Shown piece after piece: positions 18,355-26,490 of a stretch of 43,122 nucleotides of DNA. The notes below the pieces were generated by a model that did not search any database, was not told the DNA's origin, and saw only the letters and a program-made list of their open reading frames with translations. The translations under genes and the position numbers were made by a program. The DNA lies in contig JAFTKY010000043.1 of NCBI GenBank assembly GCA_017453005.1, forward strand, positions 1-43,122, read 5' to 3'. Position 1 is the stretch's first letter; every line of letters begins with the position of its first letter. Source of the stretch: Clostridia bacterium (lineage in GTDB: Bacteria; Bacillota; Clostridia; Oscillospirales; CAG-272).

Positions 18355-19475
18355 GTGTAATTGTAAAAGAGGTGTTAGACCGCAAGGACCTTCTTCTGTG
18401 GGTGCGATTCCCTTGCGAGCTATACAAAAACGATGAAAACTTCGTGCCGTTCCTTGAGAGTGATGAAATAGACACCTTCACAAAGGAGAAAAACCCGTCC
18501 TACGAATTTTGCGAGACGAAGCTTTTTCTTGCCTATAAGGATGAAAAGGTAGTCGGCAGGATCGCGGGGCTTGTCAACCACGCCTACAACAAAAAGTGGC
18601 ACAAGAACTCAATTCGCTACACGAGATTTGACTTTGTTGACGATTACGAGGTCTCCGCAGCCTTGCTTGCCGCCGTAGTTGACTGGGGCAAGGAGATGGG
18701 CTTTGACGAGGTCATGGGTCCCATGGGCTTTAACGACACCGACCATCAGGGTATGCTTGTCGAGGGCTTTGATCACCTCAATATGTCCATTACCTTCTAC
18801 AATCACCCTTACTACATAGACCACATGGAGCGTCTCGGCCTTGCAAAATCCATCGACTGGATCGAGTACAAGATCAAATGCCCCGACGAGCCAAACACCC
18901 GAATTGCGCTCTTGTCCGAGAGACTTCTCTCGCGCGGCAAGTATAATGTAGTCACGTACACCGACAGAAAGTTGCTGTATAACGACGCTTTTGAGGCATT
19001 CCGGGTCATCGACGAGGCAGAGGCAAAGCTTTTCGGCACGGTACCGCTCACGCCTGCCGTTATCAAAAATATGATTGACAATTACATTCCGCTCGTTGAC
19101 CTTGACTATATATGCTCGGTAAAGGATAAGGACGGACGCATCGTCGCCTTCGGCGTCATGGTTCCCTCTCTTGCAAAAGCGTTCAAAAAGGCAAACGGAA
19201 GAATGTTCCCGTTTGGAATAGTACACATGCTCAAAGCCCTCAAGGGCTATAACGATACGCTTGAGATGTATTTCGTGGCAGTTGACCCGAGCCACCAGCT
19301 GCTCGGCGTTCCCGCCATTCTGATGGACACGCTTGTCAAGAAATGCATTGAAAACAACGTCAAGTACTGCGAGACAGGCCCCATGCTTGAGACCAACGGC
19401 GCGGTCCACGGCATGTGGAAATACTTTGAGAAGGAACAGCACAAGCGCCGCCGTTGTTATTCCAAATCCATATAA
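18351..19475 (+). CDS. GNAT-fold N-acetyltransferase-like protein, 374 aa
   Basis: ATG 18351 (MSVIVKEVLDRKDLLLW) is chosen; the ribosome site is weak, and a TTG at 18330 gives a slightly longer alternative. The sequence resembles the long YghO-type acyltransferase family. The N-terminal half contains the GNAT pattern FLAYKDEKVVGRIAGLVN and then DEVMGPMGFNDTDHQGMLVE. The C-terminal half has a second GNAT-like module with EMYFVAVDPSHQLLGVPAIL and CETGPMLETNG. The enzyme should be cytosolic and transfer an acyl group from acyl-CoA; the acceptor is unknown. It is followed at 15 nt by a GtrA membrane protein and is probably co-transcribed. Its promoter carries a palindromic operator and possibly a Zur-like box. 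Confidence 0.78.
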   Translation: MSVIVKEVLDRKDLLLWVRFPCELYKNDENFVPFLESDEIDTFTKEKNPSYEFCETKLFLAYKDEKVVGRIAGLVNHAYNKKWHKNSIRYTRFDFVDDYEVSAALLAAVVDWGKEMGFDEVMGPMGFNDTDHQGMLVEGFDHLNMSITFYNHPYYIDHMERLGLAKSIDWIEYKIKCPDEPNTRIALLSERLLSRGKYNVVTYTDRKLLYNDAFEAFRVIDEAEAKLFGTVPLTPAVIKNMIDNYIPLVDLDYICSVKDKDGRIVAFGVMVPSLAKAFKKANGRMFPFGIVHMLKALKGYNDTLEMYFVAVDPSHQLLGVPAILMDTLVKKCIENNVKYCETGPMLETNGAVHGMWKYFEKEQHKRRRCYSKSI

Positions 19476-19490
19476 CGAATGGAGAATACC

Positions 19491-19895
19491 ATGAGCAAGG
19501 ATAAAGGACAAGTCATACAGGCACTCAAGTTCGTCGCGTTTTCAATATCGGCAGGCGTTATCCAGATAGGCTCGTTTGCAATACTTGAGATTTTCATTAA
19601 GGATTATTGGATTCCCTATTTGATTTCACTGATTTTATCAATTATTAGGAACTTTACCCTCAACCGCCGCTTCACCTTTAAGTCTGCGGCAAACGTTCCC
19701 ATCGCCATGGCAAAGGTTTTCGGCTTTTACCTTGTGTTCACTCCCCTCTCCACCTATCTTGGTAATCTCGCGGAGAATCACGGTGGCAAGGATTTTGTCA
19801 TATTGATAGTGACTATGCTTGCCAATTTCATTCTTGAATACCTGTTCTGCAAATTCGTGGTCTACCGCGGGCAGGAAAATACAAGATCAGATTAA
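19491..19895 (+). CDS. GtrA-family membrane protein, 134 aa
   Basis: The start is ATG 19491, with GGAG 6-7 nt upstream, rather than the in-frame ATG 12 nt earlier. Four membrane segments and the family pattern are visible: LKFVAFSISAGVIQIGSFAI, then SIIRNFTLNRRFTFKS, then FILEYLFCKFVVYRG. GtrA proteins are small four-helix membrane proteins thought to help move polyprenyl-linked sugars across the membrane for decoration of envelope polymers. The N-R-x-F-T-F motif between helices 2 and 3 is typical. It follows the GNAT gene by 15 nt, suggesting a shared envelope-modification role. No glycosyltransferase partner lies next to it. Confidence 0.85.
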   Translation: MSKDKGQVIQALKFVAFSISAGVIQIGSFAILEIFIKDYWIPYLISLILSIIRNFTLNRRFTFKSAANVPIAMAKVFGFYLVFTPLSTYLGNLAENHGGKDFVILIVTMLANFILEYLFCKFVVYRGQENTRSD

Positions 19896-19949
19896 ACTTT
19901 TCTCGATAATTGCTTATAAATTAACTAGAATCACCATAAGGAGTACAAA

Positions 19950-20852
19950 ATGAAGCCCATATTCGGAATCAACAATGACAACAAAAATGACCCCCAAGAC
20001 AATAGCTGTATTTTTGTTGTTGCGGAGGCAAACGAGGAACTTTTGGCAGAATACGAGAAAAAGCTCGACGATGAGTTGGATCAGCAGTGGGACAATCATT
20101 ATGAGCAAACGAACAAAGCAAAAGTGAATAGGATGAAGATATTATCCTTTGTTTTCGCGATATTTTCGGCTATAATGCTTGTTCTTCATATAGTTTCAGG
20201 TGAAATCAGCACACTTCTTCGTGATAATCCCTTTATGGTCATCGTACCGATCGGTTATCTTCTTATATTTGGAATTTATATGCTTTGGACGCGTGTGATC
20301 CGTAAGAAAAATACAGACAACACAGACACACAATGCACCGGTTCATCCAAAGAGAAGGATGTTGCAGTGTCAAGCGAGGACGCTCCTTCATCAAAAGATA
20401 TATGCAACCAAATATACGTGTCTCTCGGTGTTCCCGAGTTTGCGCAATCGGTAGATATACTTCACTTTACCTACAAAACCGAGAACGGAAGCCCAGTACC
20501 AAAAAAATCACTTAAAACTACTGAGTTTCTAAATAGTCAGATGAAAATGTTCAGGGTTGAAGATACACTCTGTCTTGCAGATGCATATTGCCTATACGAG
20601 TTACCGCTTGATAAAATAGGCGCTGTCAATACGGTAAAGGGCAATTTCTCTTTGCTTCTTTGGAACAAAAGCACTCCGTTTGACGAGGGAGAATTTGCAG
20701 ACTACGGCATGAAAAAGGATTTTACGCAAAGAATCTCATTCGACACATATTGCGTTCTTGAACTAGAGAAAGACGGCGAAATATTCGGGCTGTATTTTCC
20801 CTACTATGAACTCCCCATTATTAAGAAAATCCTGGGGATTGCATCTGAATAA
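19950..20852 (+). CDS. Two-helix membrane protein of unknown function, 300 aa
   Basis: ATG 19950 has AAGGAG 6 nt upstream. The first 60 residues are acidic and soluble. Two membrane helices follow (about 63-83, ILSFVFAIFSAIMLVLHIV; about 95-113, FMVIVPIGYLLIFGIYMLW), then a Ser/Asp/Thr-rich linker and a C-terminal cytosolic domain of about 150 residues (LPLDKIGAVNTVKGNFSLLL). Two helices plus a beta-rich tail recall YcxB-like proteins, but the match is weak. The gene begins 54 nt after the GtrA gene with no terminator between, so it may share that transcript. A terminator follows. Confidence 0.75.
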   Translation: MKPIFGINNDNKNDPQDNSCIFVVAEANEELLAEYEKKLDDELDQQWDNHYEQTNKAKVNRMKILSFVFAIFSAIMLVLHIVSGEISTLLRDNPFMVIVPIGYLLIFGIYMLWTRVIRKKNTDNTDTQCTGSSKEKDVAVSSEDAPSSKDICNQIYVSLGVPEFAQSVDILHFTYKTENGSPVPKKSLKTTEFLNSQMKMFRVEDTLCLADAYCLYELPLDKIGAVNTVKGNFSLLLWNKSTPFDEGEFADYGMKKDFTQRISFDTYCVLELEKDGEIFGLYFPYYELPIIKKILGIASE

Positions 20853-20914
20853 ATGCCGTGCCCAAACAAACGCAATAATCCTTAAATCAGGCAAAAAGTT
20901 AATGTTTTTAACGC

Positions 20915-20946
20915 AAAGGCATCCCTCGGGATGCCTTTAATTTTTT
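20915..20946 (+). terminator. Rho-independent terminator after 19950-20852
   Basis: Perfect stem AAAGGCATCC / GGATGCCTTT around CTCG, then AATTTTTT. Confidence 0.92.
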
Positions 20947-21011
20947 GACGGGTATATTCCGCATTACTCTATAATAGCTTCGCACAATGCCACACAATTC
21001 AAAAAAAGTCC

Positions 21012-21040
21012 TTGTCTTTCCTGGAAATGTATGATATAAT
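21012..21040 (+). promoter_or_regulatory. Sigma-A promoter for 21070 and probably 21989
   Basis: TTGTCT (21012-21017), 17-bp spacer, TATAAT (21035-21040) with TGA before it. Confidence 0.78.
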
Positions 21041-21069
21041 AAATTCAAATCAAAGAAAGGCGGAAGAAT

Positions 21070-21942
21070 ATGAACTCTTATTACAACGAAAAAGATATAT
21101 GCCTTCGTATTTTTGTATCAAACGAAAATCAAGGCAAAATATCTCATCGAGCAGACCTACAATTTCGTCCGCTATTTGACTTAAAGGCGGGGCAACAATA
21201 TTCCCTCAAATTTGAAAACAAAAAATTCTCGTGTACCTGTCTGAAGGACAAACGACAATTTTCATATAAGGACGTCAAGAAGGCTATAACAGTGAATATC
21301 GGCGTTATTATTTATTTGAATAACGGCTGCTTCATTGCGATATCTACCGAGCAAAATGAGAAGCACAACACCGCACTGTACGATATTATAACGCTTTTGA
21401 AGAGACGTTGCACATTCCGTTTTTCGTCGGCTGAGGAGGTTATCTACCCGGAAAACGACACCGACGCCAGATACAAAACCGACGAAAAAGCACTGGCGCA
21501 GATATCATTTACTCTCAAAAAAACCGAATTAAAACGCATGATATGGTATGATTATCTTTTCGACGAGAAAATGATTTTTATGATACTGCCTATCATAGTG
21601 ATTTTAATCTTATCCGCAATTTTACTCAACGTCTGGCTTTTAATTGTAGCATTAGGTCTTTCTGCCTTCTGCTTGATTTTAAGCTTGCATTTTTTCCAAT
21701 CGCTCGACGGATATATCCAAAATCATCAAGGAAATCTGCACGTTTTAATGTATGAAAAGCTACTCGTTGTCCGTCTGCGACATACCGATATAGAGATAGA
21801 ATACAACAGTGCAAAACGCTCAAGAAGCATTTTCGGGCTGTGGAGGCTGAAATGTGATGACTTTTTCACTTTGGTTCTGCCTCGGAGACTTGAAAACGAG
21901 CACCGATACTTCTTTAATTGCCTATATAATAAAATAAAATAA
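21070..21942 (+). CDS. Two-helix membrane protein of unknown function, 290 aa
   Basis: ATG 21070 follows AAAGGCGGAAG. A soluble N-terminal domain of about 165 residues has many Phe, Lys and Cys (KFENKKFSCTCLKDKRQFSY). Two tight membrane helices follow at about 168-205 (MIFMILPIIVILILSAILL then VWLLIVALGLSAFCLILSL), then a basic C-terminal domain with LVVRLRHTDIEIEY and DDFFTLVLPRRLEN. The helix pair plus a short beta domain ending in a 'hydrophobic-x-x-P-R/x' motif is reminiscent of YcxB-like proteins, and the 19950 gene has a related plan. No function is assigned. It is more AT-rich than the kinase region downstream. Confidence 0.72.
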   Translation: MNSYYNEKDICLRIFVSNENQGKISHRADLQFRPLFDLKAGQQYSLKFENKKFSCTCLKDKRQFSYKDVKKAITVNIGVIIYLNNGCFIAISTEQNEKHNTALYDIITLLKRRCTFRFSSAEEVIYPENDTDARYKTDEKALAQISFTLKKTELKRMIWYDYLFDEKMIFMILPIIVILILSAILLNVWLLIVALGLSAFCLILSLHFFQSLDGYIQNHQGNLHVLMYEKLLVVRLRHTDIEIEYNSAKRSRSIFGLWRLKCDDFFTLVLPRRLENEHRYFFNCLYNKIK

Positions 21943-21988
21943 TCATATCGTCGCAAAAGCAACTTTTCATTTTTATCAAGGAGGCATT

Positions 21989-23146
21989 ATGAGTCAAGCA
22001 AAAACCAAATCGCCAATCCAAAAATCGGCGGATGTCAAAAAACGTGATTCAAATTTAGAGCTATATCGAATTATAACAATGATTTTGATAGTAGCTCATC
22101 ACTACGTAGTCAACTCGGGGCTTACCGATCCGCTCGGACCTATCTACCAAACCCCCTTATCCTTCCCCTCGATTTTTCTGCTCCTGTTCGGCGCATGGGG
22201 AAAAACAGGAATCAACTGCTTTGTTTTGATAACGGGATATTTTATGTGCAAATCGAATATAACCGCAAAAAAATTTGTCAAGCTATTATTCGAGGTGGAA
22301 TTCTATAAAATAATTTTTTACGTTATCTTTCTTATAAGCGGACATGCAACGTTCTCTGCCAAATCGCTGCTCAAGGCAGTGTTACCCTTTACAAGTGTTG
22401 CCACAGGATTTGTTGGCTGCTATTTACTGTTCTTCCTCTGTATTCCGTTTTTGAACATATTGGTGCGTAATATGAACGAAAAGCAGCACATTCGTCTTTC
22501 GCTTTTAGTCTCGTTTATTTACGTTCTGTTTGGTACACTTCCCTTTGTCTCGGTAAGCATGAATTACGTGTCATGGTTCATCGTTCTATACTTCTTTGGT
22601 TCTTATATCCGCCTTTACCCCAAAAAGCTTTTCGACAAAACTGCGCTGTGGGGATTGATGACATTGGTCTCGTTGATTATCTCCGCTGCAAGCGTCGTTG
22701 GCTGCGCGTGGCTCGGAACAAAGCTCGGACGCAACATGGCGTATTTCTTCGTGACAGATTCCAACACATTTTTGGCGGTTGCCACGGGAATCTGTTCCTT
22801 CATGTTCTTCAAGAATCTTAAGGTGAGATACAGCGGATTTATCAACACCGTTGCAGCATCTACCTTTGGTGTCCTTCTTATACATGCAAACAGCGAATAT
22901 ATGAGACAATGGCTGTGGAAGGACCTTCTGAACAACGTCGGAATGTATTCATCTTCATATCTTATCCTGCACGCTGTGGGCAGCGTACTCGCAATATTTG
23001 CAATATGCACGCTCATCGACTTTATCCGAATCAAGCTGATAGAAAAGCCCTTCTTTATACTGTGGGATAAAGCATGGAATAAGATATCATTATGGTACCA
23101 AAAGACAGAAAATAAGCTCTGCACGAAATTAAACATTGACAGTTAA
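21989..23146 (+). CDS. Acyltransferase family 3 (OafA-type) membrane protein, 385 aa
   Basis: ATG 21989 follows AAGGAGG. The N-terminus, with NLELYRIITMILIVAHHYVV, is the acyltransferase-3 signature: E/R-hydrophobic-R-x-hydrophobic leading to a helix with the active-site His pair. About ten membrane helices follow, and VLLIHANSEYMRQWLW is the usual late motif (L-L-I-H). These proteins transfer acetyl or other acyl groups to sugars of surface polysaccharide, teichoic acid or peptidoglycan on the outer face. The C-terminus is basic and cytosolic. It lies 46 nt after the 21070 gene, with no terminator between, so they probably share the promoter at 21012. The acceptor is unknown. Confidence 0.9.
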   Translation: MSQAKTKSPIQKSADVKKRDSNLELYRIITMILIVAHHYVVNSGLTDPLGPIYQTPLSFPSIFLLLFGAWGKTGINCFVLITGYFMCKSNITAKKFVKLLFEVEFYKIIFYVIFLISGHATFSAKSLLKAVLPFTSVATGFVGCYLLFFLCIPFLNILVRNMNEKQHIRLSLLVSFIYVLFGTLPFVSVSMNYVSWFIVLYFFGSYIRLYPKKLFDKTALWGLMTLVSLIISAASVVGCAWLGTKLGRNMAYFFVTDSNTFLAVATGICSFMFFKNLKVRYSGFINTVAASTFGVLLIHANSEYMRQWLWKDLLNNVGMYSSSYLILHAVGSVLAIFAICTLIDFIRIKLIEKPFFILWDKAWNKISLWYQKTENKLCTKLNIDS

Positions 23147-23166
23147 GACAAGCCGTAATATTACAA

Positions 23167-23197
23167 AAGGACACCCTCGGGTGTCCTTCTCTTTTTT
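23167..23197 (+). terminator. Rho-independent terminator after the acyltransferase
   Basis: Stem AAGGACACCC / GGGTGTCCTT with a TC loop, then CTCTTTTTT. Confidence 0.93.
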
Positions 23198-23250
23198 AGG
23201 TTCGCGTCCTGTAAAGCTTGTCACTATTAACAAAAAATTCACGCAGCCTA

Positions 23251-23279
23251 TTGACAAATTGTTTAATTTGTGCTATAAT
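23251..23279 (+). promoter_or_regulatory. Consensus sigma-A promoter of the riboswitch operon
   Basis: TTGACA (23251-23256), 17-bp spacer, TATAAT (23274-23279) with TGC before it. Confidence 0.9.
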
Positions 23280-23319
23280 AAATAGACGTGATAGAAAATA
23301 AACTTAAAGAATGAGGAAA

Positions 23320-23378
23320 GGTATAAGCCTGCGATACGGGCAGGCGTCTCTACAAACCACCGATAATGGTTGACTACC
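23320..23378 (+). promoter_or_regulatory. Purine riboswitch aptamer, guanine class
   Basis: The three-way junction matches the purine aptamer position by position. P1 is GGTA/TACC (short, 4 bp). J1/2 keeps the conserved T, A and A bases. P2 is GCCTGC/GCAGGC with a 7-nt loop GATACGG. J2/3 is GTCTCTAC, keeping U47, U49, C50, U51, A52 and C53. P3 is AACCA/TGGTT with a 7-nt loop CCGATAA. The loop-loop contact GG (23338-23339) with CC (23360-23361) is present. J3/1 is GACTA, with C at 23374 in the position that reads the ligand: C means guanine, U would mean adenine. U51 argues against the 2'-deoxyguanosine variants. Slightly odd are the short P1 and an A-G pair at the base of P3. Confidence 0.88.
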
Positions 23379-23413
23379 GGTTGATTTTTCACCGAAGGTC
23401 AGCCATATTTTTT
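23366..23413 (+). terminator. Riboswitch expression platform: terminator overlapping P3, J3/1 and P1
   Basis: ATGGTTGACT (23366-23375) pairs with GGTCAGCCAT (23397-23406), and inner CGGT pairs with ACCG (23378-23381 with 23391-23394); T6 follows at 23408-23413. The 5' arm is the P3 3' strand plus J3/1 of the aptamer, so aptamer and terminator cannot coexist. Ligand binding should allow read-through (an ON switch). Confidence 0.82.
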
Positions 23414-23432
23414 GTTTTAGGAGGATCATTTT

Positions 23433-23705
23433 ATGGGTAACGGCGATATAAATATAGGCCTTGAAATTTTTGGGTACATCGGCACCGCTCTCGTCATAAT
23501 ATCTATGATGATGACATCTGTTTTAAAGCTCCGTATCATCAATATCTGCGGAGGTGCGATAAGCGCGGTATATTCCGTATTTTACGGTGCGTGGGCGGTT
23601 GTTGTGATGAATATTTGTCTTATCATCATCAACACGTTTCATATCATACGCGAGCTTCACCGCAGAAAAAAGAATAAGGCGGAAAGCACAAAAGAAGAGC
23701 CTTGA
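23433..23705 (+). CDS. Small 3-helix membrane protein, YgjV/SemiSWEET-like, 90 aa
   Basis: ATG 23433 follows AGGAGG at 8 nt, just after the riboswitch terminator. There are three membrane helices: EIFGYIGTALVIISMMM, then IINICGGAISAVYSVFYGAW, then VVVMNICLIIINTFHII, and a short basic tail. The pattern, especially G-Y-I-G-T-A at the start, the N-x-x-G-x-x-x-x-x-Y helix and the M-N-I start of helix 3, resembles YgjV-type inner-membrane proteins, which are themselves similar in plan to SemiSWEET half-transporters (three helices that dimerise to form a pore). Control by a purine riboswitch suggests movement of a nucleobase or nucleoside. That role is inference; the family has no firm function. 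Confidence 0.8.
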   Translation: MGNGDINIGLEIFGYIGTALVIISMMMTSVLKLRIINICGGAISAVYSVFYGAWAVVVMNICLIIINTFHIIRELHRRKKNKAESTKEEP

Positions 23706-23747
23706 TAGCACGTCAAGGCAACGAATTGAGAAAAGGAGATTACATAT

Positions 23748-25454
23748 ATGAAGCTTAATATTGACGGCAACATAGTAGTTGCAAGGCCCGATCAGTCGCT
23801 CTACGAAATGGTGCGAGAGCTTGGACTGTTCACGGGAAAATTATCAACAGACCCCATCGCCGCAAAAATCGCGGGAAGAGTTTTCACACTTAATTACGTG
23901 CCCGTCCGCCAAAAGGACATCGACACCCCCGAGCGCGGCTCGGTGCGTAAGGCTATGGCGGCGTCCGACGGAAGCGTGACGCTGCTCCGTTACAGCGACC
24001 CTACGGGGCGCGACGCATACAGACGCACGGCTCAGTTCGTGCTTTTCATGGCATTGCGCCGTCTCTGGCCCGAGGCGCACGCAAAAATGAACTGCACCGT
24101 CGGCTCAGGCCTTTATATAAAGGTCACGGGTGCGCCAAATTTCTCGGCAGATGCACTCAAGGAGGAGGTCTGGAAGATAGTTGCGGAAAATATAGTGCCG
24201 CACAGACGCCGCGTCTCCACCGCAGACGCTATAAAATACTACTCCGAGCAGGGACAGAGCGACAAGGCGCGTCTTTTGACATATCGCGAAAAGCCCACGC
24301 TTGACGTATATGAAAGCGGCGATTTTGCGGATTATTTCTACGGTGAGATGGCTCCCAATACGAGCTTTTTGCGCTCGTGGGACATTCTCCCCGCTCCCGA
24401 AGGCTTTATCTTTGTTTTTCCAGATTCGAACGACCCCGACAAAATTTCAAGCTATCACGAAATGCCCAATTTCTTTAACGTCTACACCGAGGGCAAGCGT
24501 TGGGGCGAGCTTATGGGCTGTGAGACGGCGGCTGACCTCAACGAGCTCGTAACGTCGGGAAAGATACGTGAGCTTATACGCGTTAACGAGGCGTTGCACG
24601 AAAAGAGATTTTCGCAAATCGCGGACATGATATGCGAGCGCGGCGCGAAGGCAGTAATGCTCGCGGGCCCCAGCTCGTCGGGTAAAACTACTTCGGCAAA
24701 CAGACTTGCAACCCAGCTCCGCGGTCACGGTAAGATGCCCATACTCATGAGCCTTGACGATTATTACATAGACCGCGACAAGATAGCTCCCGGTCCCGAC
24801 GGCAAGCTTGACCTTGAGCATATCAACACCATAGATACGATCCTTTTCGGCAAGCATCTCAAATCACTTTTCGAGGGTGAGGAGGTCGAGCTTCCGAGAT
24901 TTAATTTCAAGACGGGCAAACGCGAGTGGGTCGGACACACCCTCCGGCTTGGCGAGGATTCCGTCATTATAGTTGAGGGACTTCACGGTCTCAACCCCGT
25001 CCTGCTCCCCGAGGACCTTGACAAAAGCCTTGTATTCAAGGTCTACGTCAGTCCCCTTTTGCCCCTCAACCTTGACGACCACAACCGCATACCGTCAAGC
25101 TATCTGAGACTTTTGCGCCGTACGGTGCGCGACTTTGAAACGCGCGGCGCGTCGGTACAGAGAACGCTGTCCATGTGGGACTCCGTCCGTCGCGGCGAGG
25201 AGAGGTGGATTTTCCCCTTCCAGGAGAACGCAGACGTGATATTCAACAGCTCCACCCTTTATGAGCTTGCGGTCCTCAAAAAGCATATTTTCCCGCTTCT
25301 GACGGCAATTCAGCCCGACGACGAGTGCTACGACCAGGTGCGTGCTATGGTCAAGATACTCAATTATATCTACGAGGCTGACGTTGACGACGAGATACCG
25401 CCAACAAGCATCGTGCGTGAGTTTATCGGCGGAAACGCGTTTTACAGAAAATAA
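23748..25454 (+). CDS. Nucleoside (uridine-type) kinase with TGS-like N-terminus, 568 aa
   Basis: ATG 23748 follows AAAAGGAG at 9 nt. The N-terminal 60 residues look TGS-like. Residues about 60-290 resemble the editing/second domain of threonyl-tRNA synthetase, as in the long uridine-kinase-related proteins of Clostridia and Thermotoga. The C-terminal half is a P-loop kinase of the uridine kinase/phosphoribulokinase type: Walker A GPSSSGKTT at 307-315, SLDDYYIDRD, then VIIVEGLHGLNPVL. It should phosphorylate a nucleoside at the 5' position using ATP or GTP in the cytosol; the exact base is not evident. It follows the riboswitch-controlled membrane protein by 42 nt with no terminator, so it should be under the same purine switch. 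Confidence 0.88.
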   Translation: MKLNIDGNIVVARPDQSLYEMVRELGLFTGKLSTDPIAAKIAGRVFTLNYVPVRQKDIDTPERGSVRKAMAASDGSVTLLRYSDPTGRDAYRRTAQFVLFMALRRLWPEAHAKMNCTVGSGLYIKVTGAPNFSADALKEEVWKIVAENIVPHRRRVSTADAIKYYSEQGQSDKARLLTYREKPTLDVYESGDFADYFYGEMAPNTSFLRSWDILPAPEGFIFVFPDSNDPDKISSYHEMPNFFNVYTEGKRWGELMGCETAADLNELVTSGKIRELIRVNEALHEKRFSQIADMICERGAKAVMLAGPSSSGKTTSANRLATQLRGHGKMPILMSLDDYYIDRDKIAPGPDGKLDLEHINTIDTILFGKHLKSLFEGEEVELPRFNFKTGKREWVGHTLRLGEDSVIIVEGLHGLNPVLLPEDLDKSLVFKVYVSPLLPLNLDDHNRIPSSYLRLLRRTVRDFETRGASVQRTLSMWDSVRRGEERWIFPFQENADVIFNSSTLYELAVLKKHIFPLLTAIQPDDECYDQVRAMVKILNYIYEADVDDEIPPTSIVREFIGGNAFYRK

Positions 25455-25459
25455 AAGTA

Positions 25460-25500
25460 CAAGGTCTCCCGAAATTCGGGAGACCTTTAATATTGATTTT
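25460..25500 (+). terminator. Rho-independent terminator after the nucleoside kinase
   Basis: Perfect stem AAGGTCTCCCGAA / TTCGGGAGACCTT with a tight loop, followed by an interrupted T-rich tract that runs into the next promoter. Confidence 0.88.
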
Positions 25501-25521
25501 TCATGTAAACCATGTTATAAT
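25493..25521 (+). promoter_or_regulatory. Sigma-A promoter of the PHP gene
   Basis: TTGATT (25493-25498), 17-bp spacer, TATAAT (25516-25521) with TGT before it. The -35 lies in the T-rich tail of the preceding terminator. Confidence 0.82.
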
Positions 25522-25551
25522 AAAAGCAGAAACCACCAAAGGAGGCGTAGC

Positions 25552-26388
25552 ATGAGAGATTTTTGCGATCTGCACACACATTCCACCTTTTCCGACGGCA
25601 CGTACACGCCGACCGAGGTAATAAATGAGGCGTTGTCCCTCGGGCTCTCGGCTGTCGCGCTCTGCGACCATAACACCACGCGGGGGCTGTCCGAATTTAC
25701 ATCGGCGGCAGAGGGGCATGACATTATCGCAATACGCGGAATTGAGCTGACGAGCGAATACTGTGGGCGTGAGCTCCATATCCTTGGGCTGTTTATCCCC
25801 GAGGAAAGCACACAAAAAATGCAGGAGTTTGCCGAAATATTCGAGGCGCGTAAGGAGCAGAGCAATATATCACTTGCGGCGGCGCTGTGCGCCGACGGGT
25901 ATATGATAGACTACGAGCAAATGAGAGCGCAAAACCCTCACGGCTATATCAACCGCGCGCATTTTGCCGCAGAGCTGACGCGTCTCGGCTACACCGAGAG
26001 CATAAAAGAAGCGTTCCGTACGCTGCTCAATCCATCGAACAAATATTACACTCCCCCGCTCCGCCCCGACGCGCTTGACGTGGTGGAATTTATAAAAAGC
26101 ACGGGAGCGATCCCTGTGCTTGCGCACCCGTATCTGAGCATGAGCGAGGAGCTTTTGCTTGATTTTTTGCCAAAGGCAAAGGCGCGCGGACTTGTCGGCA
26201 TGGAGACGCTTTACCCCAAGTTTTCCGACGAGGAAACAGCCCGTGCCATTGAAATAGCCGCAGAATTTGACCTCAGACAAAGCGGCGGCAGTGACTTTCA
26301 CGGAGCAAAGAAGCCCGACATTTCCCTCGGCACAGGCAGAGGAACCCTCCGCGTACCGATAGCGTTTGTGGAGAAGTTGAGAAAGTAA
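25552..26388 (+). CDS. PHP-domain phosphoesterase (RNase AM/YciV-like), 278 aa
   Basis: ATG 25552 follows AAAGGAGG at 6 nt and lies 30 nt after the -10; longer in-frame starts overlap the kinase and terminator. The PHP metal motifs are all present: CDLHTHSTFSDGTYTP (H-x-H, D), then ALCDHNTTRGL (D-H), then IRGIELTSEY (E), then PVLAHPYLS (H), then SGGSDFHG (S-D-F-H). The set matches the trinuclear phosphoesterase group that includes RNase AM (YciV, formerly TrpH), which acts on short RNA 5' ends and on 3',5'-bisphosphonucleotides. The protein is a cytosolic hydrolase; the precise substrate cannot be fixed by sequence. It is a single-gene unit. Confidence 0.88.
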   Translation: MRDFCDLHTHSTFSDGTYTPTEVINEALSLGLSAVALCDHNTTRGLSEFTSAAEGHDIIAIRGIELTSEYCGRELHILGLFIPEESTQKMQEFAEIFEARKEQSNISLAAALCADGYMIDYEQMRAQNPHGYINRAHFAAELTRLGYTESIKEAFRTLLNPSNKYYTPPLRPDALDVVEFIKSTGAIPVLAHPYLSMSEELLLDFLPKAKARGLVGMETLYPKFSDEETARAIEIAAEFDLRQSGGSDFHGAKKPDISLGTGRGTLRVPIAFVEKLRK

Positions 26389-26434
26389 AAAACATGACGG
26401 GAGCACCTGCGTCGAAGCGTGTGCTCCGACGGTC

Positions 26435-26463
26435 TTGACCTTTCAGTGACTATATGATATAAC
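26435..26463 (+). promoter_or_regulatory. Sigma-A promoter of the 26491 gene
   Basis: TTGACC (26435-26440), 17-bp spacer, TATAAC (26458-26463) with TGA before it. A small hairpin GGAGCAC/GTGCTCC lies just upstream, with no T-run. Confidence 0.75.
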
Positions 26464-26490
26464 AAATCAAAAAAGAAAGAGGTAGGAAAT

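Noticed and set aside
23320..23378. Adenine or 2'-deoxyguanosine riboswitch
   Set aside because: The ligand-reading base is C, not U, which excludes adenine; U51 in J2/3 is kept, unlike the known 2'-dG variants.
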